This document shows positions 46,029-57,618 of a stretch of DNA of 64,000 nt, piece by piece; position 1 is the first letter of the stretch; every line of letters begins with the position of its first letter. Position numbers and translations under genes: made by a program. The notes under the pieces are model-generated. The model had not been told where the DNA came from. It did not search any database and saw nothing but the letters and a program-made list of their open reading frames with translations. Source of the stretch: Usnea hakonensis (taxonomy: Eukaryota > Ascomycota > Lecanoromycetes > Lecanorales > Parmeliaceae); contig BLJB01000088.1 in NCBI GenBank assembly GCA_013423325.1, forward strand, positions 24,927 to 88,926, written 5' to 3'.

Positions 46029-47049
46029 CCTTATCGTTCAATGGATGAACAGTTGATTGCAATGAAGATAATGAAGAGCTTGTTGGTGATGTTGTATTAG
46101 GATTGTCTTAGTAACGGATGCGGTATGTATGTGTTCGGTCGAGAGACTGAGCTGAGTTGAAATGGCCAAGACTGGTGGCTGTTGTAGTTTGAATATGGGT
46201 GTAGGCTTGATGCATTTACTATGTGAGAAGAGCTACCTACTTCAATACGCTGTGACTGTGACGCCTCTTGCCAAGACCACTAAGCGCCTTCACTTCAACA
46301 AATTCAATCTAGCACAAGGCTTCACTCGGCTTGAGTGCATCGGCTACGCAAGGGCTTCACCGCAACTCCTTCTGAGACTCACTTTCTCACATGTCCCAAT
46401 CTTCATTCTTCAGCCCGTTCACGCTCCAAGTCTAACAACACAAGAAGATCTTGACCTTTGAAGTCGATGGCTCCGATAATTGACCTAATTTGATGACTTG
46501 AAATTATTAATGATTTTGATTCATTCAAAACGCAGGGTAAATCATATGATCTGGTTGCAGTGCGTGAAACTGACAACTCAAATCTCAGGCATGAAAGTGA
46601 AGTCTTCATAGCGAGATGAATCCGGATTCGCAGTCACATCTCAGCGTCATTCATTCTCTTCTTCCACATCACACATCTTCACATTGCCTACTTATACTGG
46701 TCTCGCCTTCTCTTCTCATTGTCTCCCTTACCAACACATTTAACCACCTACGCGAGCAGTATCACAAGCACAATCCCACAACCTTTTATCAACTCAAGCT
46801 TCGAGCTCGTTTCTTTTCTAGAGATCTCTAATCATCTTCATCAAATCTGCACCGTCTTGTGTCTAAGACAGAAGTCTTACATTGTCATTTCAAAAGTTTG
46901 AAGCATCAACTACGTTCGATATCTCACAGATTCTCTCTTTTTCGCCATCACTGGATAGCCGTCCTCATCTCCGGCTTTCAAGAAGCCAGCATTTTTCGAA
47001 AGTCAATTCCATCGATCTCGTCAGACAGAGACTATTCACATCAGAGGCT
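46029..47049. promoter_or_regulatory. Divergent promoter, SANT-like / Hsp70-like genes
   Basis: The 1-kb interval between divergent starts has no supported gene. The right part (46630-46870) is C/T-rich and likely the 5' leader of the Hsp70-like gene. Confidence 0.45.
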
Positions 47050-49409
47050 ATGGCTTTGCAGTTCGGAAGACCACTACTCATAATCTCAGTCGACTTTGGA
47101 ACGACATATTGCGCAGTTGCGCATGCTCTCCTGCACCCCGATCAGCGAACAGCTGATACCAGACTGGGCCTATTTCCAACAGATTATCTCCACTCGATAC
47201 AATTCCAATCAGAAATAGGCAACAGTGAGCAAGTGAAGACACAGTTGGCGTGGTGCGAGCGGAAACAGGACTTTCTCTGGGGAGGTGAAGTGGACCGCGC
47301 CATCTACGAGGCAGATATTCTAGAGTCCAGTCGAATCAATCTACTCAAACTTGCTCTTGATGAGACGTACGAGAAGACGCAAGGCATCAGAGACGATCTC
47401 GAGTTGCAGCTCGAAGGCCTAATCCCGGTATGCGGGAAGCGATCAACCCTGGATTTGATCGGCATCTTTCTTGAGAGGCTCTATGCCTACAGTCTTACAG
47501 CAATCCAAGAGGCTCGGGGTAAAGATGCTCTACAGACTATAGACGTTCAATTCCTAATGTGCGTACCTGCACTATGGGACTATGAAGAAAGAGAAAAGAT
47601 GGTTGAAGTGGCAACAAAGGCGGGTCGCGGACTTGGCCTTCCGCAACCAAAACTCGTCTCCGAAGCTGAGGCTGCGGTCATGTTTTACATGCAAGAGCGC
47701 TTTTCCCGACAGCCTGTGCAACACGACCCAAGGAATGTAATTCCATGGCCAGAGGAGTCCTTTCTCGTTCTCGACGTCGGCGGGGGGACCGGGGTAAGTA
47801 CACGTGGACAGTTCCAATACGAGAGCGCACCATTGCTGATATTTGTTCCAGGATCTCATCACCTACACTTCCCGAGAGCAAATTTTGCGCGAAGGTGCCG
47901 CTGGCATCGGCGAAATCTGTGGGTCGGCCCTATTAAATAGGTATTTCAAAGACTTCTTGAGATTGTACCTAGCCGAAGATATGTGGTCGCTTTGTCAGGC
48001 TCTCGGAAAGCCGAACACCAGAGTATCCGGAGAGGCTATTCTCAATACTGCTGTTGCGGAGTTTGAAGTACGAAAGAGGACCTTCAACGGATTCTCCGGA
48101 CTCGCAACCAAGGAGATGGCTATACGAATACCTGGGATCAAGGCTATACGAGGAAAGCCAATCTATGATGACCGAATACTTATCCCTAGGTAAGAGATGT
48201 TTCTCTGTTTGGACAAAGTTGCTGACTGTGATTATAGCTCCATAGTAGGCGAGATATTCGATAGGATCCTGCGTGACATCATCAGAATGAGTAGAGATCA
48301 AATCGAAGCCACTAACACTAATAACGGAGCTCTCGGTCTGAAAGTGCAGCGAATCCTGTTTGTAGGCGGTCTTAGTGGCAGCCCACACGCTCGCGCAGCG
48401 TTGGAAAGCGCTTTCACCACAGCAAAGCAACCGCTCTTCGACTATCCGATTGAAGTAGTAACACCGCACCAGAATTCGTAGGTTTGACAGGCAACACTCG
48501 TTGTTGATTATAAGTAACAGAACGGTCTAGGTCAACTCTCGTTTCCCGAGGAGCTATCTTGGCCTCTTTACACCATGACACGATTGGAGAATACTACTCT
48601 CGTTGCAGCTTTGGAGTAGCTTTGGATGAACCGTTCGACAAAAAGATCCACACAGAGAAACACAAAAGAAGTATTCACGGCGACAGAAAGATCTGGGAGG
48701 ATTACCATGATGGCGTAAAGATCGTACAGAAGAGGGTCAGATGGCTTTACAAGGCCGTGAGTCATTGTACCAAGAAGCAGATGGTCTAATGCTAAATCAA
48801 AGTAGGGCAGGCAAATTCAGCTGGGAGAACAAAAAGGAATCCGGGGCTGGATAGGCGCTCCACTGCGAGGGAGTGTCAGCATTAAGGAGGTATTGTATTC
48901 CTCGAAGAAGGACACTATGGACAGTGTTGCTATCAGGGATCCTAGAAATGGTAAGCCTGAAAAACCGCGCATGCTGACGACAACTAACATTTTCAAATAA
49001 AGAGATAAGGGAAGTCGGGTCCGTGGAATTCACAGTTTCTGATGTCCGCGACAAGGGCTATCCCGCAACAAATCCTGTGACGGGCGAAGAATACCAACGA
49101 ATCGATTACGAGATCCTGATGACCTTTCATAATCCCAGGAGCGCTTTCGCAATGATCATCCCGCGGGGAGGCAAGTTTCCTGAGGGGACTTGGGGTGAAG
49201 GCGACGTCTCCAACGAGACAAGATGGGGCAAAGATTACGATCGGTATGAAAATGCAGTGCATTGTGCTGCGGCAGTCTTTTCTTCACGTCCGGCATTAGC
49301 CTCTGATCCCGAAGGCCGAAAAAGGAAGACCGGGTCTGGCAAAACCTCAAAGCGCCGTCTGGGATCACCGCGACGCAGCGAAAGAATTAAAAAGGCAAAG
49401 AGGCAATGA
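47050..49409 (+). CDS. Hsp70-like actin-fold ATPase with basic C-terminal tail (699 aa)
   Basis: Six exons are 47050-47793, 47852-48189, 48238-48477, 48531-48756, 48806-48950 and 49003-49409; introns are 48-58 nt and the sum is 700 codons. The ATPase signature motifs are present: SVDFGTTYCAV (phosphate 1, residues 13-23), FLVLDVGGGTG (phosphate 2, ends at 248) and ILFVGGLSGSP (adenosine motif, near 400). The usual substrate-binding domain of Hsp70 is not recognisable; instead about 190 residues of unknown fold are followed by a basic tail (GRKRKTGSGKTSKRR..RIKKAKR) that looks like a nuclear signal. Such divergent Hsp70-like proteins are expanded in filamentous fungi; their clients are unknown. 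The ATG at 47050 is the only in-frame one before the ATPase core. Confidence 0.88.
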
Positions 49410-50875
49410 GGGGTTGAGTCTTGTAGGGAGGAAGTGATGTGTCGTTGATGACAGATTCCATGATGAGCATTGAGACGTCCCGCAGTCTCAGTGAAGAAGT
49501 CACATTGAGAACATTGGTGCTGCTAAATGAGGCCTCTCCTTGCCGACCACCTGCCTGCCTAGTCATGGCAGCAAAATGCTGGCTTTGGTGGATCTGGCTG
49601 AGAGCTGGAACCCCATGCAAGAAAGACAAAGCCTGATTCAGACTAATTGAGAGGTGGATCATCATGACAAAGTCAATGTAAGCGCCTCAGCCCAACCTCA
49701 AAGTCACCTCTCATCCTTCAATTAGGCATTTGGCTGACAAGTCTGAGACCAGATTTCCACACGCTGAAACCGTTTTCCCTAAAGCCCCGGGCAAAATCAT
49801 CGTCACTGCCCTCGCCTTCTGTTGGATACCACTTGAGCAGGACTGCATTGATTGGCAAGCATAAGCTGCAATACAAGAGCATGGGATCTACACGGGTTGG
49901 GAATGAGGCATCTGCCGGACCATCAAAAAGATGCGCGGTGCTGGGAGAGTGCAATGCATGAATACATCACCGGTGCAGCTCTATCAGCTCTCGGTATTGC
50001 TCAGCTGGATCTGGTGCGCGGCAAGTCATAGCGCTGGCGAATTCTGCTGAAAGCAAAGACCAGCATCCGCCCAAGCTGAACTCGCTGTCTCCCGAGCTGT
50101 AACAGCTACTGGCAAAGCACCCTTCTCATCAGAACTCTTTGTTCTGGCACTAGGTCGGGACTCGATCTCCACTACCCAGGGCTGGATCCATGACATTAGT
50201 GCTTCGTTCGCCACATTCGAACCAGACGAATCACATGCACAGGGAGGCACCAGGAGGTTTTAGAGCAGTGGTTGGCCTGTCTCATTGCCATGGGCAGGCC
50301 GAACAGTGACCGAAGAGGTATGCTCAGGCCCATTGCCACAGCGCTAAGAAGACTCCCATATCTATTCGATATAGACCTGGAGTAGATAGATAGATGTATA
50401 TACAGGCAGGGGTGGGTGGGCGAAAAAAGACTGCAATTGCAATGAAGGAGAGTCTGAAAGAGACGAATCGACTGAAAAGCAATTGCCAGTGCAAATCACC
50501 ATATTTATGGGCTCCTGAAAGGACACAGTCTCCTGATTCTCATACCCTAGCCATTGCCATGGCCACCGAAACCAGTCAAGCGATATGCGAATATGCGATA
50601 TCCGAAATCACTAACCCCCAGTCCTACTGTGGCGAATACTACATGTCCAAATACTTTCGATTCCGAAACTTGTCTGCATTTTATTGTGGCACCGGATAGC
50701 TACAGCTGTCGATCATACTTCGATCTTCCAGCTTTTTCCTACTGACGTCCATAGCCACAAATGCTAGTGGTCAATGATTAGGATGAATGCTTGGAAAAAG
50801 TCTGAGGGAGGCTTGCCATAGCTTCGACCCTTTTCAAGCTCAGGACGTGATCGCGGAGTATTTCGACCCGATGGC
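49410..50875. other. Intergenic, no supported gene
   Basis: Several short frames occur on both strands but none has a start context and recognisable content. No repeats or mobile-element ends noticed. Confidence 0.4.
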
Positions 50876-51193
50876 ATGGGGATGGGTCAGTGTGTTGGGG
50901 AGATGTTTGGTCGGGAATGGGAAGCGATGGCGGAGATTCAAGGGAGGATATTGCTTGGGAAGGAGAGGGTTCAATTTTGGGTTGTCGGGTGGTGGGTTTT
51001 GAGAGGGTATTTAGTGGGAGACTGGCAATTCGTGGACATGGATCCATCTTATCTCGGAGTGAGGCCTGCAGACGAGTGGGGTGGCAGTACATCGTATCTT
51101 GATCACTACCTAGCAGAAGACTGTGTTTTCGCGCTCGGCATCTTTGCAAGATCTAGCGCTCGTCAGGAGCGCTATGAAAACGTTGAGCTCTGA
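50876..51193 (+). CDS. Hypothetical small protein (105 aa), doubtful
   Basis: The frame opens GMGQCVGEMFGREWEAM and ends SSARQERYENVEL. It is Trp/Gly-rich in the middle (FWVVGWWVLRGYLVGDWQFVDMD). An overlapping frame from 50787 (MLGKSLREACHSFDPFQAQDV) may be its displaced N-terminus, which would imply a frameshift near 50880. No family recognised. It may be a gene fragment. Confidence 0.25.
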   Translation: MGMGQCVGEMFGREWEAMAEIQGRILLGKERVQFWVVGWWVLRGYLVGDWQFVDMDPSYLGVRPADEWGGSTSYLDHYLAEDCVFALGIFARSSARQERYENVEL

Positions 51194-51687
51194 AGAAATA
51201 AAGATGTGGAACAGCCTTACGAGATGGCAATATCTCTATAAATCACTGTCTGAACAATGACTCCCTTACAACTCAAGTGCCGTCGGGAAAATCAATAGCC
51301 CATGTGGACGCCCAAAATTCGTGAAAGGGCTAGACTGCTGTATTAGGGAGAGGTAGAATTCAAACTGTTGGCGTTGATAGCATTTAAAAGAAATAAAGAG
51401 CATATTGTAATGTGAGACGGCGCTGGGCGCATTCTTTTACTCGTCTTTCGTAGGATGTGAGACGCTATGATTTCTCGTCGTTCATGATCTAGATTCTAAT
51501 AATCTATCACGCAGGGTTTGACACAAGCAAAGGGCATTTTTGGTACAGATGGGTCAGGCTATCGCTAGCTAGATAATTCATTTGGCTTTCTGTGTTCACG
51601 CTTCCTTCTTCACCTTTCCCCGTCTTGCGGCCCGTGAGCAAAAGATTTCCGTGGTGGTGTTGATATCGATTTAGCTTCGTTGTTGTA
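51194..51687. other. Short 3' intergenic region
   Basis: A/T-rich sequence between the doubtful small frame and the minus-strand F-box-like gene. No coding frame or regulatory element is supported. Confidence 0.4.
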
Positions 51688-52599
51688 TCACTCCAGACGA
51701 TGAGCGCCTGAACCTGCTTCAGATTTCTGTCTCTCAGAAACATAGTCGCCAGGATGGAACGTGAGTTTCCACGCAAAGTCAAAGAGTCCTTTCCGATCCC
51801 CCCCAGTGACGATACTGGGCCCGAGTGATGGCTCTAACGCGGTCCTCACTGCCTCCAGAAAGATCTTGAATCCAGCCGCGCGATCTCGAAAAGATTCGCT
51901 CTCCCCACCATAAGTCAATGCATCCTTGGCGGACCAGTCCTTCTTCTGAGCTCGCAATTTTATCTTGACAGTTGTGAAACCAGTCAAAAGCTTAATATCG
52001 TTGAAAAATGGTGATTGAAGGATCTGTATCGTTCTTGGCGTGCAGAAATGTAGCGCTACAACGCAGGATTTCCTCGCGATGTCTGTCCCAGTGAAAAGGG
52101 AGAGACCTGCGGTCAAGTTTGATATTCTTCGATTTAAGTGTTCGTGCGGGACGTTATGTTTGATGCAGGTTTTGTTGCTCATGATCCACATGTAAAGGAT
52201 CCAACGGACATTCTTTATCTGATCAACGAATGGGATGTTGCGTGTCCGTGTCTTTGAGACTTCTCCTATGGGCACCGCAAATTCGAAAACGGCATTCGCA
52301 TGAAGGATAGCGAGGAACTCGCGACGTATGGCTGTCGATAATGTCGCCATAGCTCTGATCGAATACCATATGCTGGAACGCCCAGTGAGAAATGGTCTTC
52401 TACGCGGCAGAGCGCTCTCACCGTCGAAATGGTAGTTTTTGTTGCAGAAATGGCTGTAAATCTCATCTCTGATCTCACGGGGCAGGATCGCTAGAGCGCC
52501 CAGTGGGGTAGGTAGTCTTGATGCGAGTAACTCATGGCTAGAGACTGGACTAAGGGAATGCTCCGGCTTTGTTTCGCTGCTTGTGAGGGCTTCTTCCAT
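51688..52599 (-). CDS. F-box / 2EXR-like hypothetical protein (303 aa)
   Basis: An intronless gene starts at the ATG in CTATGGAAGAAG. After a disordered N-terminus of about 35 residues comes LGALAILPREIRDEIYSHFC, the leucine-proline opening of the F-box or 2EXR-type domain found in very many fungal hypothetical proteins. The remainder (to residue 303) is a mixed helical/strand region with a conserved-looking IRREFLAILHANAVFEF phrase and a hydrophilic tail. If an F-box, it would link Skp1 to a substrate for ubiquitination; this is inference. It lies next to the NLR gene on the same strand. Confidence 0.78.
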   Translation of the reverse strand: MEEALTSSETKPEHSLSPVSSHELLASRLPTPLGALAILPREIRDEIYSHFCNKNYHFDGESALPRRRPFLTGRSSIWYSIRAMATLSTAIRREFLAILHANAVFEFAVPIGEVSKTRTRNIPFVDQIKNVRWILYMWIMSNKTCIKHNVPHEHLNRRISNLTAGLSLFTGTDIARKSCVVALHFCTPRTIQILQSPFFNDIKLLTGFTTVKIKLRAQKKDWSAKDALTYGGESESFRDRAAGFKIFLEAVRTALEPSLGPSIVTGGDRKGLFDFAWKLTFHPGDYVSERQKSEAGSGAHRLE

Positions 52600-53599
52600 A
52601 GCAACTGGTGATGCCTGAAACGTAGAAGTCTTGGTGGACTGGCTGGCTCAGCACGCTATCTGGCCGAGAAGGCTTATGGAATGTTGGATGTTTTGTTGGA
52701 GGTAGGATTGATTGTCCGGCTACGTAGAAATGACTACTTAAATAGCCTGTGAAACCTGTGCTAAGACTATTGCCAAGCATGTGTGGCTTGTGTGTTATTA
52801 TATGGCATAGCGCTAGGTGAAGTGTTAAGGGCGGGGAACAATGTGTCAAGAGACTAGGATAAGTGTTATGACCGGCCACCCAGTCAACCTACCGCATACG
52901 TTGTGTTTGACGTTCAGTAACGATCGGCCTCGAGAGGTGGATATGGCGAGAACGAGATGTTGCATTGGCAATATAGAATCTAGCGGGTTTGACCAGAGAA
53001 GACGTAACTCTATCTTTTTTCTTTTAGAGCTGCGGGAAGAAGCAGCCGAACGAAGTAAAAATGAAGCGATTGGTTCTCGATAGGAGACATATACTTCCAA
53101 AGTCCAAATACGCGCTTCTCTAGAATCAAAACACTACAACCTAGTGGCGCAAAGACGGTCGGCATTCAACCTCCCAATACTCAAGTACGGTCTTGAATTC
53201 TGTTTCCACTTGCGATAGTCGAACAATGCCAAATCTCTCAAAGAGCGGGCAATAGCGCTATCTCAGACGATGATGTAGCAACAAATAGAAGAATCGCATC
53301 CTTTGCTCGAGATGTTGAAACATTGTAGTACACAATTCTCCGGCAGTGCGTGCGGTGCAATTCACACAGCGACTCCGGCTGTGAAGATAGTAAAGAATAA
53401 GATGAAGTTGGGAATGTGGTTGCATGAAGCTTTGGGAAAATGGCCGTAAGAGCGCAGTGACAGATCATGCTTAGATACAAATGAGAAACCATCGCCGTCA
53501 TGAAGAATGATGATAAGTGAATAGGCCGTGAGAGATACAAAAAACACTGATCCTGTCCGGTCCAATGAGCAACACCAATTCATCCTTTATTCTTCCCCA
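52600..53599. other. Intergenic between F-box-like gene and NLR remnant
   Basis: No supported gene. The left part is the promoter of the minus-strand F-box-like gene; the right part follows the decayed NLR repeats. Confidence 0.4.
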
Positions 53600-53859
53600 G
53601 CTTGCGCCTTTTCTTCGTATGCCTCGGCAAGGGCACTTCCAAAGCAGCTCGATCAGGATCATCTCCAGCATGGTCTGCTTCGTTTTTCTTGGATACACGT
53701 TTGGACAATTTTATCGCCTCGTCAGCTTGCTTCATATGCCTCGGCAAGGGCACGTTCCGAACTAATTCGATCGGGATGATCTTCGGCGAGCGTTTCTTTC
53801 TCTGCCTTGACCATATGCTCGAGTAGCTCTATTGCCTGGTCGATCTGCCCATTTACTCT
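53600..53859 (-). pseudogene. Decayed TPR repeats downstream of the NLR stop codon
   Basis: Directly after the TAA at 53862-53860 the same frame continues with NGQIDQAIELLEHMV and EDHPDRISSERALAEAYEAS, a ninth TPR unit, until TGA at 53723-53721. A shift of frame then recovers DEAIKL and, lower down, a DDPDRAALE phrase with another copy of the LAEAYE coding string in a further frame near 53630. So at least one stop and two frame changes separate these pieces from the gene. Confidence 0.75.
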
Positions 53860-56800
53860 TTAAGCCTTGGCGAGGTTGTGCTCCGAAGCAAGTCGTTTAG
53901 GATGATCTTCAGGTAGCTTTCCTCTTCTTATCTTAACCACATACTCATGTAGCTGTATCGCCTGGTCGACTTGCCCATTTGTCATGTAAGCCTTGGCCAG
54001 GTTGTGCTCCGAAAGAAGTCGAGAAGGATCGTCTTCGGCCAGCTTTTCTCTCTCTATCTTGACCACATGCTCATATAGCTGTATCGCCTGGTCGACTTGT
54101 CCATTTGCTCTGTAAGACAGGGCGAGGTTGTGCTCTGAAGCAAGTCGTTCGGGATGATCTTCAGGTAGCTTTCCTCTTCTTATCTTGACCACATGCTCAT
54201 ATAGCTGTATCGACTGGTCAACTTGCCCATTTGCCCTGTAAGAGTGGGCGAGACTGTGCTCCGAGATAAGTCGAGAGGGATGATCTTCAGGTAGCTTTCT
54301 TTTTTCTATCTGAACTATATACTCGTATAGTTCTATTGCCTCGTCGATTCGCCCTTCTGCTTCATAAGCACGCGCAAGCTCATGCTGTGAATTAAGTCGA
54401 GAGGGATGATCTTCGGCTAGCTTTTCTTCAACTTTGACAATATGCTCAAGAAGCTCTACCGCCTTTTTGGTCTGACCATTTGCTAGATAAGTACGAGCGA
54501 GCTCATGCTGTGAAGCAAGTCGAGAGGGATGATCTTCGGCTAGCTTTTCTCCAACTTTGACAACATGCTCAAGAAGCTTTACCGCCTTTTTCGTCTGACC
54601 ATTTTCTAGATAACTACCAGCGAGCTCATGCTGTGAAGAAAGTCGGTCGGGATGATCCTCGGCAAGTTGTTCTCGAACCTTTACCACATGCTCGAGAAGC
54701 TCTACCGCTTCGTCAATTCGCCCATTGTCTCGATAGGCGCAAGCGAGGCTATGCTCTGAATGCAGTCGTTCTGGATGACTTTCCGCCAGCCTCTGCGCTC
54801 TATCCTCAACAAGCTCTGTAAGCACATGAAGCTCTTCTACATGGTTGCCTTTCAATTTAGCTACCCGAGCTATAAACATTTTCACCTCCTCTCTGATCGC
54901 TAGACTGACATCATCTCTATCTTCTAGCCTCAAGCAAATCTGTGGGACTAGAGAAATAAGGGATCTATCATCGCTGGTTTGGTAAAGGACATAAGCAAGT
55001 TGGATCAAAGTTTGAGCGGCTTCTGTCGTAGATATGTCACTTGTAAACTTCTGAAATTCGTGGCTCACACATACTCGTACGTGCGACTGGAGGTGGAAGA
55101 AAAAAGGAGTAAATTCATTTTCTCCTTTACATGATAAAGCCAGAATTGTTGCAGCTGACTGCCACGCCATGGACTGATCTTGACAATCTTGCCGCTCTTT
55201 CGCCCAATCATGCACCAAAGAATGCAGGGAAATCTCGACGGACTCATTAATCTCGCGCACCGTGATGAGAGATAACGATTCCAGAACTGCACGAGCTTCT
55301 CGCCACCGCTGGCGGTTTTGTGGATTACTCGACCATCCTTGCCACATGTATTCTGGCAATCTAGAAATATGGCACACGGACAGCCCAAGCGGATCTTCTT
55401 GGTCTCCGAGATCTTGGATAATAGTTGCATAATCAGCAGCTCTTTGAAATATGGTCTCGGAAATGCCGCTGTTGTGCATGAAAGCGATGATATGAAGTAG
55501 GTTCAAAGCATCTAAGTCTTCTGGTCGTCCTGAGTTCTGAAGGTATTCTACAGAAATCTCGAAAGTTTTATACACGTTTTCATATTTTGAGAAATTTGCC
55601 TTCGAGTGGAACTTTAAAAGGTCTTTCTTTTGCTCCTGGAAGAGGGCTGGGTATTCCTCGAGAGAACAAAGCCTTCTCTGGACAAAGGCGCCCGCCGAGA
55701 TGATTGCCAGCGTGTGCGATCCAAGTGTTTCGACGACAGCCATAGCAGCTTTCTCCTTTTCTTTTCTTTGGCTCTCTGATACAGAGCTAGCCTTGAACAG
55801 GAGTTCCCGGGCAAGTTGAACGTCAAGGCCGCCGAGTATCTCGCTATCCTCGGTCTGATATGTCAGGTATACTGGATTGCGGGTAGTGAGTATGATGTCG
55901 CCTGTCTTGTTGGGCGGCATGTGTTGAGAGTAAACGATGTCCGAATCATCGGCGTTGTCGATGATCAGAAGCCACCTTTGATTCTTGCTGACTAGCCATT
56001 GAGCCACCTCTCCGCTACTGGGTTCCACTAAACCGCAGTGATGTCCGATCTCGATCATTCCCTGCTCCATTGTAGAGACACTGCTTCCATCAAGCCAGAA
56101 AACCCCCCAGTACCTTGTCCGGTCAGTTGATGATCAACGACGTTTCACGCCCTACTTACTCTTTTTCATGATCGTGTGCAAATTTTGCACAAACCTCACT
56201 CTTGCCTGTACCACCTATCCCGGTAATAACAAAAACTCTTTGATTAGACGGGGGCGCAGAAGGATCGAAAGCAAAGACCTTGGCGAGTCGCTCACCGACC
56301 TCTCTGCGGCCAGTATAAAGAGGGTTGACGCGGGGTATCTTCCATAGGATGGGATCTTGATGATTATAAAGTCAGTCCTCATAATTTTCTAGAATCTAAG
56401 CAACACATTTGAGGGTGGCCAGTGGAATTGAAAGAGTCACACGAAATTTTGAATCATATTATCGATGCCTCGTGATACCATACAACAACTAAGATAAAGC
56501 CTAATGCGAAGCTAACCTGATTGGGGATCAATCACAGCTATTCTTTTGGCTGTCTTCTTCCATCGCTGAAGTTCGCCTAGAACAGAGTCGTATCCTGGAT
56601 CTTCTCGATCTGGGAACTTTGTCATATCCTGCTACAAGTTTAGTATTTAGACGACTTGTAGACTCTGCTGATGTACCATATGATTTGCATGAATGCCAAA
56701 ACAAGAATAGCCCTTAATCTCTGCAGAATGTAGAGGGACAATCTTGATGAGTTAGCATTGGCATCTGAAATAATGATCACGATATCATACCTCTCCAATC

Positions 56801-57618
56801 TGAATCACTGGAAGTTCTTCGTAGAAACTAGTGATAGAGATCTCGGATCCTTCATCTTTCCTGAGTCTGAGGATGCTATGGAAACCCTTCTCCACCTCAC
56901 GTAGCATTTCAGATCCTGGTTCCAGTGCTCCAAGAATCGCTTTGTTGGATTGCTTGAGGACACTCAACATTTGCGCACCGAATTTCCCCCATGACGCAAG
57001 ATTGGCTCCACAGTGTGGTACGCCGAGAAAGGCTATTCCAGCGGTGTAGCGCTCAATCTGGCGAAGGTGTGCCTCAGCGTTGTTCCTGGAAACACAGAGT
57101 GCGCTCTCTGTGACGAGTCCACCAAGACTATGAGCGACGAAGACAATATTCCTGGTTTCTGTCTCAGTCTGTTCTCGCTTTCGCACGAGGTCGCCAACCA
57201 GATTCTCAGCATGGTTGCTTAAACGACTGATTGATGCTGGCTTCCAGAGATTGAAAAAGTCTGCATCATATCCATAGCTCAAGATTCGTACATCCGGAAG
57301 GTCTTGCTTCAGAAGGTCTCTTGGCCAATGTACCCCACTCTCTTTATGAAGCCAGGTGTCATAGGCGTTGCCTGTCAGACCGTGGACGAATACAATGTCG
57401 ACGCATGCCTCATTGCCAGCATCGTATAGCACTTGTATCCCATAATTCCCTCCTTTTGCAAGAGATGTCGTCGCAGGATTTGAGTTTGCAGCTATCGAGG
57501 CCGGGCCGTTCGTTTGGGTTGTAGACTGTTGAAGCGTGGAAGGGTCCGCTGTCGTTGAGTGCGGCAGTTGCGATTTTAAATGTCTTGACTTTGATAGTCT
57601 CGGGAACTTCAAAGGCAT
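53860..57618 (-). CDS. STAND/NLR receptor: lipase-like, NB-ARC, TPR (1,151 aa)
   Basis: Five exons read 57618-56791, 56742-56677, 56628-56517, 56355-56160 and 56113-53860; introns are 48, 48, 161 and 46 nt, totalling 1,152 codons. Residues about 70-330 are an alpha/beta-hydrolase (PGAP1/SesB-like) effector domain with VFVHGLTG, nucleophile elbow AHSLGG (Ser164) and a late His in IHANHMDM. The NB-ARC domain has Walker A GIGGTGKS (381-388), Walker B WLLIIDNADD (448-457), DIILTTRNP and a winged-helix part. Residues about 815-1151 are eight TPR/kinesin-light-chain-type repeats of 41-42 residues. Fungal receptors of this build are linked to non-self recognition and programmed cell death in heterokaryon incompatibility; function here is inferred. 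The array ends abruptly mid-repeat. Confidence 0.93.
53863..54840 (-). repeat. TPR repeat array, about 123-126-bp units
   Basis: Eight units lie in the open frame. Units 2-4 are 41 residues (VKV.EKLAEDHPSRL.SQHELA), units 5-8 are 42 residues (VVKIRRGKLPEDHP.RLASEHNLA). Units 6 and 8 are nearly identical at DNA level, indicating recent exchange or duplication. Confidence 0.9.

Noticed and set aside
46882..47049. N-terminal extension of the Hsp70-like protein
   Set aside because: The open frame upstream begins at TTG and has no ATG; the first ATG is at 47050, just before the ATPase core.
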